A stretch of DNA of 6,429 nt, taken from positions 1-6,429 of the forward strand of contig JAOPVG010000608.1 in the NCBI GenBank assembly GCA_025966255.1, written 5' to 3'. Position 1 is the stretch's first letter. Each line of letters starts with the position of its first letter. This document shows positions 1 through 6,429 of the stretch, in pieces. The notes under the pieces are model-generated. The model worked only from the letters and a program-made list of their open reading frames with translations, was not told the origin of the DNA and searched no databases. The translations under genes and the position numbers were made by a program. Origin of the DNA: Jatrophihabitans sp. Its GTDB lineage: Bacteria; Actinomycetota; Actinomycetes; Mycobacteriales; Jatrophihabitantaceae.

Positions 1-3000
1 CGCCACGCCGTTCTTCGTCCCGGCCGAGCTCACCGACTGGCCGGTGCCCGACGGCCCGCGCGTGGCCGCAGTGTCGTCGTTCGGCTTCTCGGGCACCCAC
101 GCGCACGCCGTGCTCGAACAGGCTCCCGCCCAGCCGGTGATCGAACCGAGCCTGGACGGTCCGGCGGTCTGCCTGCTGCCGGCGGCGTCCGAGGCGGTGC
201 TGCCGGACGCGGCTCACCGCTTGTCCGACTGGCTCTCCGAGCACGGCGACACGGTCACCCTGCCGGACATTGCCCACACGCTGGCCACCCGGCGCTCGTC
301 CGGGCGTGGCCGGCTCGGTGTCGTCGCCGGCTCGACCAGCGAGCTGATGACCTCGCTGCGGGCGTTCGCCGACGGCCGCGTCGACCCCGCCGTGGTGAGC
401 GGAGCCGTCGCGTCCGGGGTCAGCCGCGGGTCGGTGTGGGTGTTCTCCGGGCAGGGCTCGCAGTGGGCCGGCATGGGGCGCGCATTGCTCGACCAGGAAC
501 CGGCGTTCGCCGTGGCGCTGCGCGAGTGCGACAAGCTGATCCGCGAGGAGGCCGGCTATTCGGTGCTCGAATTGATCCGCGGCGGCGAGCCGATCACCGA
601 GCCCGGGCGGGTGCAGCCGACGCTGTTCGCGATGCAGATCGCGCTCGCGGCGCTGTGGCGCGCCCACGGCGTGCAGCCGTCGGGCGTGATCGGGCACTCG
701 ATGGGTGAGGTGGCGGCCGCGGTCGTCGCCGGAGCGCTGTCGCTGCCCGACGGCGTGCGGGTGATCTGCCGGCGGTCGGCGGGGCTGACCCTGATTGCCG
801 GGCAGGGCACGATGGCCACAGTGGCGCTCGACCGCGAGTCGGTCGAGGCCGAGCTTGCCGCGGCCGGCCTGGCCGGCGTCATCTCGGTCGCGGTCCTGAG
901 CGCTCCGCGCTCGACGGTGATCTCGGGGGCGGCCGGCGCCGTCGAGGACCTCGTGCTGGCCCTGGACGCCCGCGGCATCGCGGCCCATCTCATCGCGGTC
1001 AACGTGGCCTCGCACTCGCCGCAGGTCGACCCGCTGCTGCCGGACCTGCAGGCCGCGCTGGTCGACCTGCGGCCGACGGCGCCGGCACTGCCCTTCTACT
1101 CGACGGTGCTGGATTCGGGTGCCGTTCCGGCGTTCGACGCCCAGTACTGGTGCGCCAACCTGCGTCGGCCGGTGCGGTTGACCGACGCGGTGCACGCCGC
1201 GGCGGCCGATCGCCACACCGTCTTCATCGAGATCTCGCCGCATCCGGTCACCAGCAACTCTGTGACGGCCATCCTCGACGGGCTGTTGGACGGCGCGGCC
1301 GTGCTGCCCACGCTGCGCCGCGACGAGGACGAGCGCGCCACCTTCCGACTGCAGCTCGCCGCCGCCCACTGCGCGGGCGTGGCCGTGGACTGGACGGTTC
1401 TGCACGGACGCGGCCGGCTGGTCGACCTGCCGCCGATCACCTTCGACCGACGCCGGCACTGGACGGATCTGTCCCGCGGCAAAGTCCGGCACATCGACGG
1501 CGGCCTGCCCGGCGCGCACACCGAGCTGCCCGGCGAGCCCTCCATACACAGCTTCGTGGCCGATGTCGGCACGGAGGCGCAGGGTTGGCTGGGCGACCAC
1601 CAGGTGCACGGCCAGGCGGTACTGCCCGGGGCCGGCTACTGCGCCGTCGCCCACGCGGCCGGCCAGGCCGCCTTCGGGGTGCCCGCCCCCGACGTGACGG
1701 TCAGCGACGTCGAGCTGCACGAGGTGCTGCCGCTGGATGCGCACACCGAGCTGCACACCACCCTGACCGGCAGCGCGGACGACGCCAGGTGCGAGATCTT
1801 CAGCAAGGGCACCGACGGCGGCTGGCGACGGCACGCCACGGCGCGGGTGCACCGCCAGGCTCCGGCTACGGAGCGGTTCGAGACGCTGCGCGACGTCGCG
1901 GCCGAGCACCTGCCGATGCGCACGCAGGCCGACATCTACACGGCGCTCGCCGCTCGCGGACTCGGGTACGGCCCGGCATTCACCGGCATCGTCGAAGGCG
2001 GACTCACCGACGACCGGCGAAGCGCCTTCGCGCGCATCGAGCTGCCGGCCGGCGTCGCGGCCGCGACCGCGCTGGCCGTGCACCCGGTACTGCTCGATTC
2101 GTGCCTGCAGTTGTTCGCGATCCTCGTTCCCGGACCGGCCGACCGACTGGTGCTGCCGATCGCGATCGGTGAACTGCGGGTGCTGGCCGATGCCGCGGAC
2201 GCCTGCTTCGGGCGGGCCCGCATCCGCGAGCATGACGGCGAGACCGTGCTCGGCGACCTGGAGATCTTCGCCGACGACGGGCAGGTTGTCGTGCAGGTGT
2301 CGGGCGTGCGGCTGCGCGTGCAGATCGACGAGACCGCCGTCGCGGTCGACCAGTGGTTCCTCGAGCCGCGCTGGCCGGTCACCGAGCGGCTCGGCCCGCC
2401 GGTGAACGGGCGCGACCGCTGGTTGGTGTGCGGCCTGGAGGACTCCGCCTCATCGGCGACGGCCGCCCGGCTCACCCGGGCCGGACGGGCGGCGGATATC
2501 GCAGCCTTCCCTGCGCAGCTCACCGGGCTGGACGAGCTGCGCACCTTCTTCACGCGGCAGCTCGAGGCGTCCCGGCCGGGCGGGGTGGTGCTGGTCGCGG
2601 ACGCCGACCGGGCCGACTCCCCGCAGGCGGGCATGGCGTGGACGACGCGGCTGCTCGCGCTCGCGCACGTGCTTGTCGCGTCCTATCCGGACCCGCCGCG
2701 GTTGTACGTGCTCAGCCGCAGCGCGCACTCGGTCACGACGGGGGAGCCGACCGGACTCGCCGGCGCCGGGCTGCGCGGGGTGGTCCGAGTGCTCGCCCTC
2801 GAGCAGCGGTCGCTGCGGCTGACCCTCGTCGACGTCGACGCGTTCGACTCCGACCTTGTCGTCGAGGAACTGCTCGGCAACGCCATGGACGACGAGGTCC
2901 GCCTGCACGGCGGCCAGCGGCGGGTGGCGCGGCTGACCTATCAGCCGCTGAGCGCGGCCGAGCGCAGCAGCGCGTCCACCCGGCAAGTGACCTACGGCCA

Positions 3001-5077
3001 GGACGGACTCCGGCTGATGGCCGGCCAGTTCGGCGATCTCGATCGATTGCAGCTCGAGCACTGCCCGGTGCGCGCCCCAGGCCGGGACGAGATCACCGTC
3101 CGGGTCCGGGCCGCCGGGCTGAACTTCCGGGACGTGCTGACCGCCATGGGCATGCTGGCGACCGAGGCCGCGGCCCGCTATCGCATCGGCTTCGAGTGCA
3201 CCGGCGACGTGATCGCCGTCGGTGCGGACGTCACCACGCTGAGCCCGGGGGACAAGGTGCTGACGATGGACTTGGAAGGCGGGGCCTTCGGCAGCTTCGT
3301 GACCATGCCGGCCGCGCACGCGCGGGCCATCCCGCCGGAGCTGGACCCGGTGGCGATGGCCGGCGTGCCGGTCGTCTTCGTCACCGCGTGGTACGCGCTT
3401 GCGCATCTGGCGCGCGTGTCCGCCGGCGACAAGGTGCTGATCCACTCCGCCGCCGGCGGCACCGGCCTGGCGGCGATCGCGATCGCCCGGGCGCTCGGCG
3501 CGGAGGTGTTCGCCACCGCCGGCAGCGCCGAGAAGCGGGCGTACCTGCGCGGGATGGGCATTGAGCACGTTATGGACTCGCGCTCATTGGACTTCGTCGA
3601 GCAGACCCTGACGGCCACCGACGGTGCGGGGGTCGACGTCGTGCTGAACTCGCTGTCGGGCCCGGCCATCCGCGCCGGTCTGCGGACGTTGCGGCCGTTC
3701 GGCCGGTTCATCGAGCTGGGCGTCCGCGACATCCTCGCCGACGCCGCGCTCGGCATGGCGCCGCTGCAGCACAACATCACGTTCAGCACCGTCAACCTGA
3801 TCGAGGTGCAGCAGGAGCGACCCGAGCTGTTCGGGCGCATGCTGGACGAGGTCGTCGGGCGGTTCCGCACCGGGCAGCTGCGCGCGCTGCCCAGCCGGGC
3901 GTTCGAGCTGCACGAGGTCAGCGACGCCTTCCGCGTGATGGCTGGTGCCCAGCACATCGGCAAGCTGGTGGTGACGATCCCGCAGAGCGGTCGGACGACG
4001 GCGCGGATCAGGGACGCCTCGCCGGTGCGGCCCGACGGGGCGTACCTCATCACCGGTGGCCTGCGAGGTGTCGGCCTGGAGACCGCGCGCTGGCTGGCCG
4101 ACAACGGCGCGACCCGCTTGGTGCTCAACGGACGCAGCGCGCCCTCACCCGAGACCCAAGCCGCCCTCGACGAGCTCCGCGCACGCGAGGTGGACGTCGT
4201 CGTCGAACTCGGTGACATCGCCGACCCCGGCATGGCGCGGCGACTCGTCGAACTGGCGACACGCGACGGTCGTGCGCTGCACGGAGTCGTGCACTCAGCG
4301 ATGGTGCTCGCCGACGCCGTGGGCACCAACATCACCCAGCAGCAGCTCGACGCGGTCTGGCGTCCGAAGGTGGCCGGGGCGTGGCAGCTGCACGAGGCGC
4401 TCGCCGACCAGCATGTCGACTGGCTGGTCGTGTACTCGTCGATGGCGGCGCTGCTGGGCAACGCCGGGCAGGGTGTGTACGCGGCGGCCAACGCGTGGCT
4501 GGACGGCTTCGCGCAGTGGCGCAGCGCGCAGGGACGACCCACCCTCGCGGTGAACTGGGGTGCGTGGGGCGAGATCGGGCAGGCAACCGACTTCGCCGAG
4601 CGCGGGTACCGGACGATCAGCACCGACAGCGGCTTGCGGGCGCTGTCCGACCTGCTGCTGCACCGGCGCACGCGGACTGGCGTGATTCCCGGCGAGCCGG
4701 AGAGCTGGATTCCGGTCTCGGGTCGGCACGCCCCGTTCTTCGCCGACCTGCTGAGCAGCCCGCAGGAGCCGGCCGGCACCGACATCCGCAGCGAGCTGCA
4801 GGCCTCCGAGGCCGGTCTGCCCCGCCGGCTCGTGCTCGAGCGACACATCGGCGAGCACATCCGCACCGTGCTCCGCCTCGGCAGCTCCAACATCGATCCG
4901 CAGACCCCCCTGCGCTCGCTCGGATTCGACTCGCTGCTGTCGGTGGAGCTGCGCACCCGGCTGGAAACCAGCCTGTCGGTCAGCCTTGATCACAACTTCG
5001 TGTGGGCACACCAGACGCTGAGCGACCTCGCCACCGGCCTCGGTGAGCGTCTCGAGCTGGCCGAGCTCGCGAGCTGA
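1..5077 (+). CDS. Fully reducing type I polyketide synthase, Mas-like (partial, 5' end missing)
   Basis: This cytosolic multidomain enzyme extends and fully reduces an acyl chain. The reading frame is open from base 2 (first complete codon), giving 1691 residues. The GTG at 44 is not the start, because the 14 residues before it already match KS sequence (PFFVPAELTDWP). Numbered from base 2, the domains are as follows. KS tail 1-41: catalytic His35 in GTHAH. AT about 147-440: GQGSQ at 150, nucleophile Ser233 in GHSMGE, VASH at 335-338 with catalytic His338. DH about 505-775: His533, YGPAF at 656, Asp699 in HPVLLDSCLQ. Structural pseudo-KR about 785-985. ER about 1005-1328: LNFRDV at 1040, NADPH loop AAGGTG at 1150. 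KR about 1343-1535: GGLRGVG at 1352, Lys1456, Ser1480, Tyr1493, Asn1497. ACP about 1605-1680: phosphopantetheine Ser1644 in LGFDSL. There is no methyltransferase or thioesterase. Adding a normal KS of roughly 400 residues gives about 2,100, the size of mycobacterial Mas-type synthases. VASH suggests methylmalonyl-CoA and thus methyl-branched fatty acyl products (inferred). The lack of C-terminal docking sequence fits an iterative, stand-alone enzyme. A modular single-module synthase such as a PpsC-like protein is the main alternative. Confidence 0.95.
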   Translation, partial: ATPFFVPAELTDWPVPDGPRVAAVSSFGFSGTHAHAVLEQAPAQPVIEPSLDGPAVCLLPAASEAVLPDAAHRLSDWLSEHGDTVTLPDIAHTLATRRSSGRGRLGVVAGSTSELMTSLRAFADGRVDPAVVSGAVASGVSRGSVWVFSGQGSQWAGMGRALLDQEPAFAVALRECDKLIREEAGYSVLELIRGGEPITEPGRVQPTLFAMQIALAALWRAHGVQPSGVIGHSMGEVAAAVVAGALSLPDGVRVICRRSAGLTLIAGQGTMATVALDRESVEAELAAAGLAGVISVAVLSAPRSTVISGAAGAVEDLVLALDARGIAAHLIAVNVASHSPQVDPLLPDLQAALVDLRPTAPALPFYSTVLDSGAVPAFDAQYWCANLRRPVRLTDAVHAAAADRHTVFIEISPHPVTSNSVTAILDGLLDGAAVLPTLRRDEDERATFRLQLAAAHCAGVAVDWTVLHGRGRLVDLPPITFDRRRHWTDLSRGKVRHIDGGLPGAHTELPGEPSIHSFVADVGTEAQGWLGDHQVHGQAVLPGAGYCAVAHAAGQAAFGVPAPDVTVSDVELHEVLPLDAHTELHTTLTGSADDARCEIFSKGTDGGWRRHATARVHRQAPATERFETLRDVAAEHLPMRTQADIYTALAARGLGYGPAFTGIVEGGLTDDRRSAFARIELPAGVAAATALAVHPVLLDSCLQLFAILVPGPADRLVLPIAIGELRVLADAADACFGRARIREHDGETVLGDLEIFADDGQVVVQVSGVRLRVQIDETAVAVDQWFLEPRWPVTERLGPPVNGRDRWLVCGLEDSASSATAARLTRAGRAADIAAFPAQLTGLDELRTFFTRQLEASRPGGVVLVADADRADSPQAGMAWTTRLLALAHVLVASYPDPPRLYVLSRSAHSVTTGEPTGLAGAGLRGVVRVLALEQRSLRLTLVDVDAFDSDLVVEELLGNAMDDEVRLHGGQRRVARLTYQPLSAAERSSASTRQVTYGQDGLRLMAGQFGDLDRLQLEHCPVRAPGRDEITVRVRAAGLNFRDVLTAMGMLATEAAARYRIGFECTGDVIAVGADVTTLSPGDKVLTMDLEGGAFGSFVTMPAAHARAIPPELDPVAMAGVPVVFVTAWYALAHLARVSAGDKVLIHSAAGGTGLAAIAIARALGAEVFATAGSAEKRAYLRGMGIEHVMDSRSLDFVEQTLTATDGAGVDVVLNSLSGPAIRAGLRTLRPFGRFIELGVRDILADAALGMAPLQHNITFSTVNLIEVQQERPELFGRMLDEVVGRFRTGQLRALPSRAFELHEVSDAFRVMAGAQHIGKLVVTIPQSGRTTARIRDASPVRPDGAYLITGGLRGVGLETARWLADNGATRLVLNGRSAPSPETQAALDELRAREVDVVVELGDIADPGMARRLVELATRDGRALHGVVHSAMVLADAVGTNITQQQLDAVWRPKVAGAWQLHEALADQHVDWLVVYSSMAALLGNAGQGVYAAANAWLDGFAQWRSAQGRPTLAVNWGAWGEIGQATDFAERGYRTISTDSGLRALSDLLLHRRTRTGVIPGEPESWIPVSGRHAPFFADLLSSPQEPAGTDIRSELQASEAGLPRRLVLERHIGEHIRTVLRLGSSNIDPQTPLRSLGFDSLLSVELRTRLETSLSVSLDHNFVWAHQTLSDLATGLGERLELAELAS

Positions 5078-5119
5078 CCTGCGGCCACGAGGAGTGCGGA
5101 GGCGGCAAGTGGGGTTCGA

Positions 5120-5467
5120 TCAGACGACGAACAACAGGACAGCGGCGGCAATCGCGACCAGCGCGAGAACCCATCCGAGGTAGCCGGTCACCCTTGCCTG
5201 GGGTAACGGCTCGCCTCGGCGCATCGCCCGGTCGACCGCCGTCCAGCGCTGTCGCGCCGAAGCCAACAGCGCGCCCCCGATGATGACCAGCAGGAGTCCC
5301 ACGCCGCGACGAAGCCATAGTCCTGCGGCATCGGGCAGTGCTCCGACAACTGCCACACCCGCCGCCAGCAACGCCAGACCCGTTCGCAGGTAGGCGAGGT
5401 AGGTGCGTTCGGCTGCCAGGCTCATCCGGTAGTCCGGCTCCTGCCCTGGGTCCCCGTCCACCGCCAC
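5120..5467 (-). CDS. YidH/DUF202 family small membrane protein
   Basis: This 115-residue inner-membrane protein has no established biochemical role. The family signature is clear: DYRMSLAAERTYLAYLRTG at residues 12-30 matches the conserved D-Y-R-x-S-L-A-x-E-R-T-x-L-A-x-x-R-T block before the first helix. Three hydrophobic segments follow, at about 28-45, 53-71 and 96-115. A basic loop (ARQRWTAVDRAMRRGE) separates the second and third, and the protein ends inside the last helix (LLFVV). Length and topology are normal for the family. The GTG at 5467 has only a weak purine-rich ribosome site. GTG codon 3 (5461) and ATG codon 15 (5425, with AGGAG 12 bases upstream) are alternatives. The ATG start would discard the conserved DYR, so an upstream start is preferred. 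The gene lies 57 bases downstream of the beta-helix gene on the same strand and converges on the polyketide synthase gene with a 42-base gap. Nothing ties it functionally to either neighbour. Confidence 0.88.
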   Translation of the reverse strand: MAVDGDPGQEPDYRMSLAAERTYLAYLRTGLALLAAGVAVVGALPDAAGLWLRRGVGLLLVIIGGALLASARQRWTAVDRAMRRGEPLPQARVTGYLGWVLALVAIAAAVLLFVV

Positions 5468-5473
5468 AACCTA
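5468..5473 (-). promoter_or_regulatory. Possible -10 box (TAGGTT) for the DUF202 gene
   Basis: TAGGTT on the minus strand fits the TAnnnT -10 pattern of actinobacterial housekeeping promoters. It abuts the GTG at 5465-5467 and lies six bases before the in-frame GTG at 5459-5461. That is about the distance from a -10 box to a transcription start, so codon 3 could be the first codon of a leaderless mRNA. No convincing -35 hexamer lies about 17 bases further upstream (GCCACG there). A six-base match with two fixed dinucleotide positions can easily occur by chance. Confidence 0.25.
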
Positions 5474-5492
5474 TCCCGACTGATACCTACCG

Positions 5493-5515
5493 TGGCTCCG
5501 GCCTGACCAGAGCCA
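5493..5515 (-). terminator. GC-rich hairpin after the beta-helix gene
   Basis: Read on the minus strand, TGGCTCTGG and CCGGAGCCA pair as a nine-base-pair stem around a five-base loop (TCAGG), with one G-U wobble. The hairpin begins 9 bases after the stop of the beta-helix gene. On the plus strand the wobble becomes a C-A mismatch, so the structure is stronger in the RNA of the gene it follows, as expected for a terminator or 3' stabilising hairpin. No U-run follows, which is common for actinobacterial hairpins but weakens the call. It could instead attenuate readthrough into the DUF202 gene. Confidence 0.45.
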
Positions 5516-5524
5516 TCAGCGAAG

Positions 5525-6429
5525 CTACGGGTAGTCGGTCACCGTCACCGGGGCGTCCGGATTCGCGATGGTCGACGAGCCGCCGGTGTCGTTGACGACA
5601 TGCCGGATTCCGCCCGACCCGTGAGTGGCGTCGAGGAAGATCGTCAGCAGATCATGCAGCTGGACGCCCGGGCGCACCGGCACCTCGTAGGCATGGTCGG
5701 CGAAGATGTCCAGCCCCTGGTTGAAGAAGGTGTAGGTCCCCATCCCGTAGCCGGTGAACGTCCGCACCCGCGGTGACACCTTGACCGCGGCGTAGCCCTC
5801 GGTCGTCGGGCTCGAGTTCCACGCCGCCTGGCTGGGTACGTCGTAGGGCATCTCGCTCTGGAAGAAGACATCGGTGCCGCGCTCGCCGTTCCAGATCACC
5901 TGGAACTTCTGGTAGTGCTCGACGAACAGACCGGTAGCGGTCACGTCGTCACCATTGACGACGACGCCGGTGTCGGCGGTGTTCTCGGTCCAGCCCACCC
6001 CGGTGCCGTGGTCGGCCCGCCACGCCCAGATGTCGTCGAGGATCACGTCGTCGCTGTTGACCACCAGGCTCACCGTCGCCTTGCCCGCATGCGGGCCCGC
6101 GATCCGGAAGAACACGTCCTGCAGCGCAGTCGGGTCGTTGGGGCTGCGGTGCTGGTTGTGGTCGCCTGCATGCTCGTCGCGGCGCGTCCCGATCTGTAGC
6201 AGCATCGGCGACTTCACCGGGCCGGCGTCGAAGATCAGGCCGGCGAGGTCGACACCGGGCACATCGGCGACGGTCATCGGCACTGCGCCGTTCGCGGCGG
6301 TCAGCGTGGCCAGGCCGAGCCCCAGGACCACGGTGTCCGGGTGCTTGACCGTGATCGTCCGGTCGATGTTGTACACGCCGGGCGTGAAGAGCAGGTTCCG
6401 CCCGCGGTCGAGTTGCTTGTTTATCGTGC
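5525..6429 (-). CDS. Parallel beta-helix, glycosidase-like protein (partial, 5' end beyond right edge)
   Basis: About 300 C-terminal residues are present. The frame stays open to the right edge, and the GTG at 6376 is internal: the preceding residues (KQLDRGRNLLFTPG) join smoothly into VYNIDRTI, a typical first strand of a beta-helix. Short strand-turn repeats follow (TVVLGLGLATL, DLAGLIFDAG, VVNSDDVILDDIWAWRADHG, VVNGDDVTATGLFVEHYQ). These are characteristic of right-handed parallel beta-helix proteins. The best resemblance from memory is to secreted actinobacterial proteins often annotated as coagulation factor 5/8-type domain or glycoside hydrolase family 55-like, which share WRADHG (6005-6022), EHYQ (5909-5920) and an E-M-P-Y-D block (5840-5854). 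Family 55 enzymes cleave beta-1,3-glucan. Whether this one does is inference, with Glu of EHYQ (5918-5920) and Glu of EMPYD (5852-5854) as conserved acidic candidates. The missing N-terminus should hold any signal peptide and the first half of the fold. A pectate-lyase-like or catalytically silent beta-helix protein is also possible. Confidence 0.8.
   Translation of the reverse strand, partial: TINKQLDRGRNLLFTPGVYNIDRTITVKHPDTVVLGLGLATLTAANGAVPMTVADVPGVDLAGLIFDAGPVKSPMLLQIGTRRDEHAGDHNQHRSPNDPTALQDVFFRIAGPHAGKATVSLVVNSDDVILDDIWAWRADHGTGVGWTENTADTGVVVNGDDVTATGLFVEHYQKFQVIWNGERGTDVFFQSEMPYDVPSQAAWNSSPTTEGYAAVKVSPRVRTFTGYGMGTYTFFNQGLDIFADHAYEVPVRPGVQLHDLLTIFLDATHGSGGIRHVVNDTGGSSTIANPDAPVTVTDYP

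Noticed and set aside
44..46. GTG as start codon of the synthase
   Set aside because: The frame is open to the left edge and the upstream residues match the KS C-terminal region, so the true start lies well outside the window.
2340..2960. A second, inactive KR as a sign of domain duplication or decay
   Set aside because: Fully reducing synthases normally carry a structural pseudo-KR between DH and ER. Loss of the nucleotide-binding and catalytic residues here is expected.
1150..3564. Plus-strand Arg/Ala/Gly-rich open frames overlapping the synthase (1150-2172 and 2353-3564)
   Set aside because: They are out-of-frame readings of the DH and ER regions, with compositionally biased translations and no motifs.
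3178..4956. Long antisense open frame (592 codons) and a similar one at 2450-3568
   Set aside because: Both lie entirely opposite well-supported PKS domains. Their Ser/Arg/Pro-rich or low-complexity translations are typical shadows of high-GC codon bias, with no recognisable domain.
5078..5119. Intrinsic terminator in the convergent gap
   Set aside because: I see no strong stem followed by a T-run on either strand in these 42 bases, only short GC-rich sequence.
6374..6376. GTG as start codon of the beta-helix gene
   Set aside because: The frame continues to the right edge with residues that fit the first turn of the fold, and no ribosome site precedes this GTG.

Overview
The window is high-GC DNA with the codon use of an actinobacterium. 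Its polyketide synthase resembles the fully reducing, methyl-branch-forming enzymes of mycobacteria and their relatives (the Mas / Pks2 / Pks5 group). That points to a Mycobacterium-like or related mycolic-acid actinomycete, but the sequence alone does not fix the genus.

Layout: bases 1-5077 (+) hold the 3' four-fifths of one large type I polyketide synthase. The gene enters from the left edge in its ketosynthase (KS) and runs through acyltransferase (AT), dehydratase (DH), a structural pseudo-ketoreductase, enoylreductase (ER), ketoreductase (KR) and acyl carrier protein (ACP), then stops with no thioesterase. A 42-base convergent gap follows. On the minus strand lie a small three-helix membrane protein of the YidH/DUF202 type (5120-5467) and, upstream of it, the 3' part of a parallel beta-helix protein resembling secreted bacterial glycosidase-like proteins (5525 to the right edge). 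A GC-rich hairpin sits just after the beta-helix gene's stop and is a plausible terminator. A TAnnnT -10-like box directly abuts the annotated start of the DUF202 gene.

How the genes relate: every catalytic motif seen in the synthase is intact. The AT carries a VASH signature, expected for methylmalonyl-CoA, so a full reductive cycle would add a saturated methyl-branched unit per round. The two minus-strand genes show no sequence link to lipid synthesis. They converge on the synthase gene and probably form a separate transcription unit or units, so the synthase gene ends its own unit here. Both window edges cut genes. I see no mobile element, RNA gene, CRISPR array or clearly undescribed system; the points worth a second look are modest.
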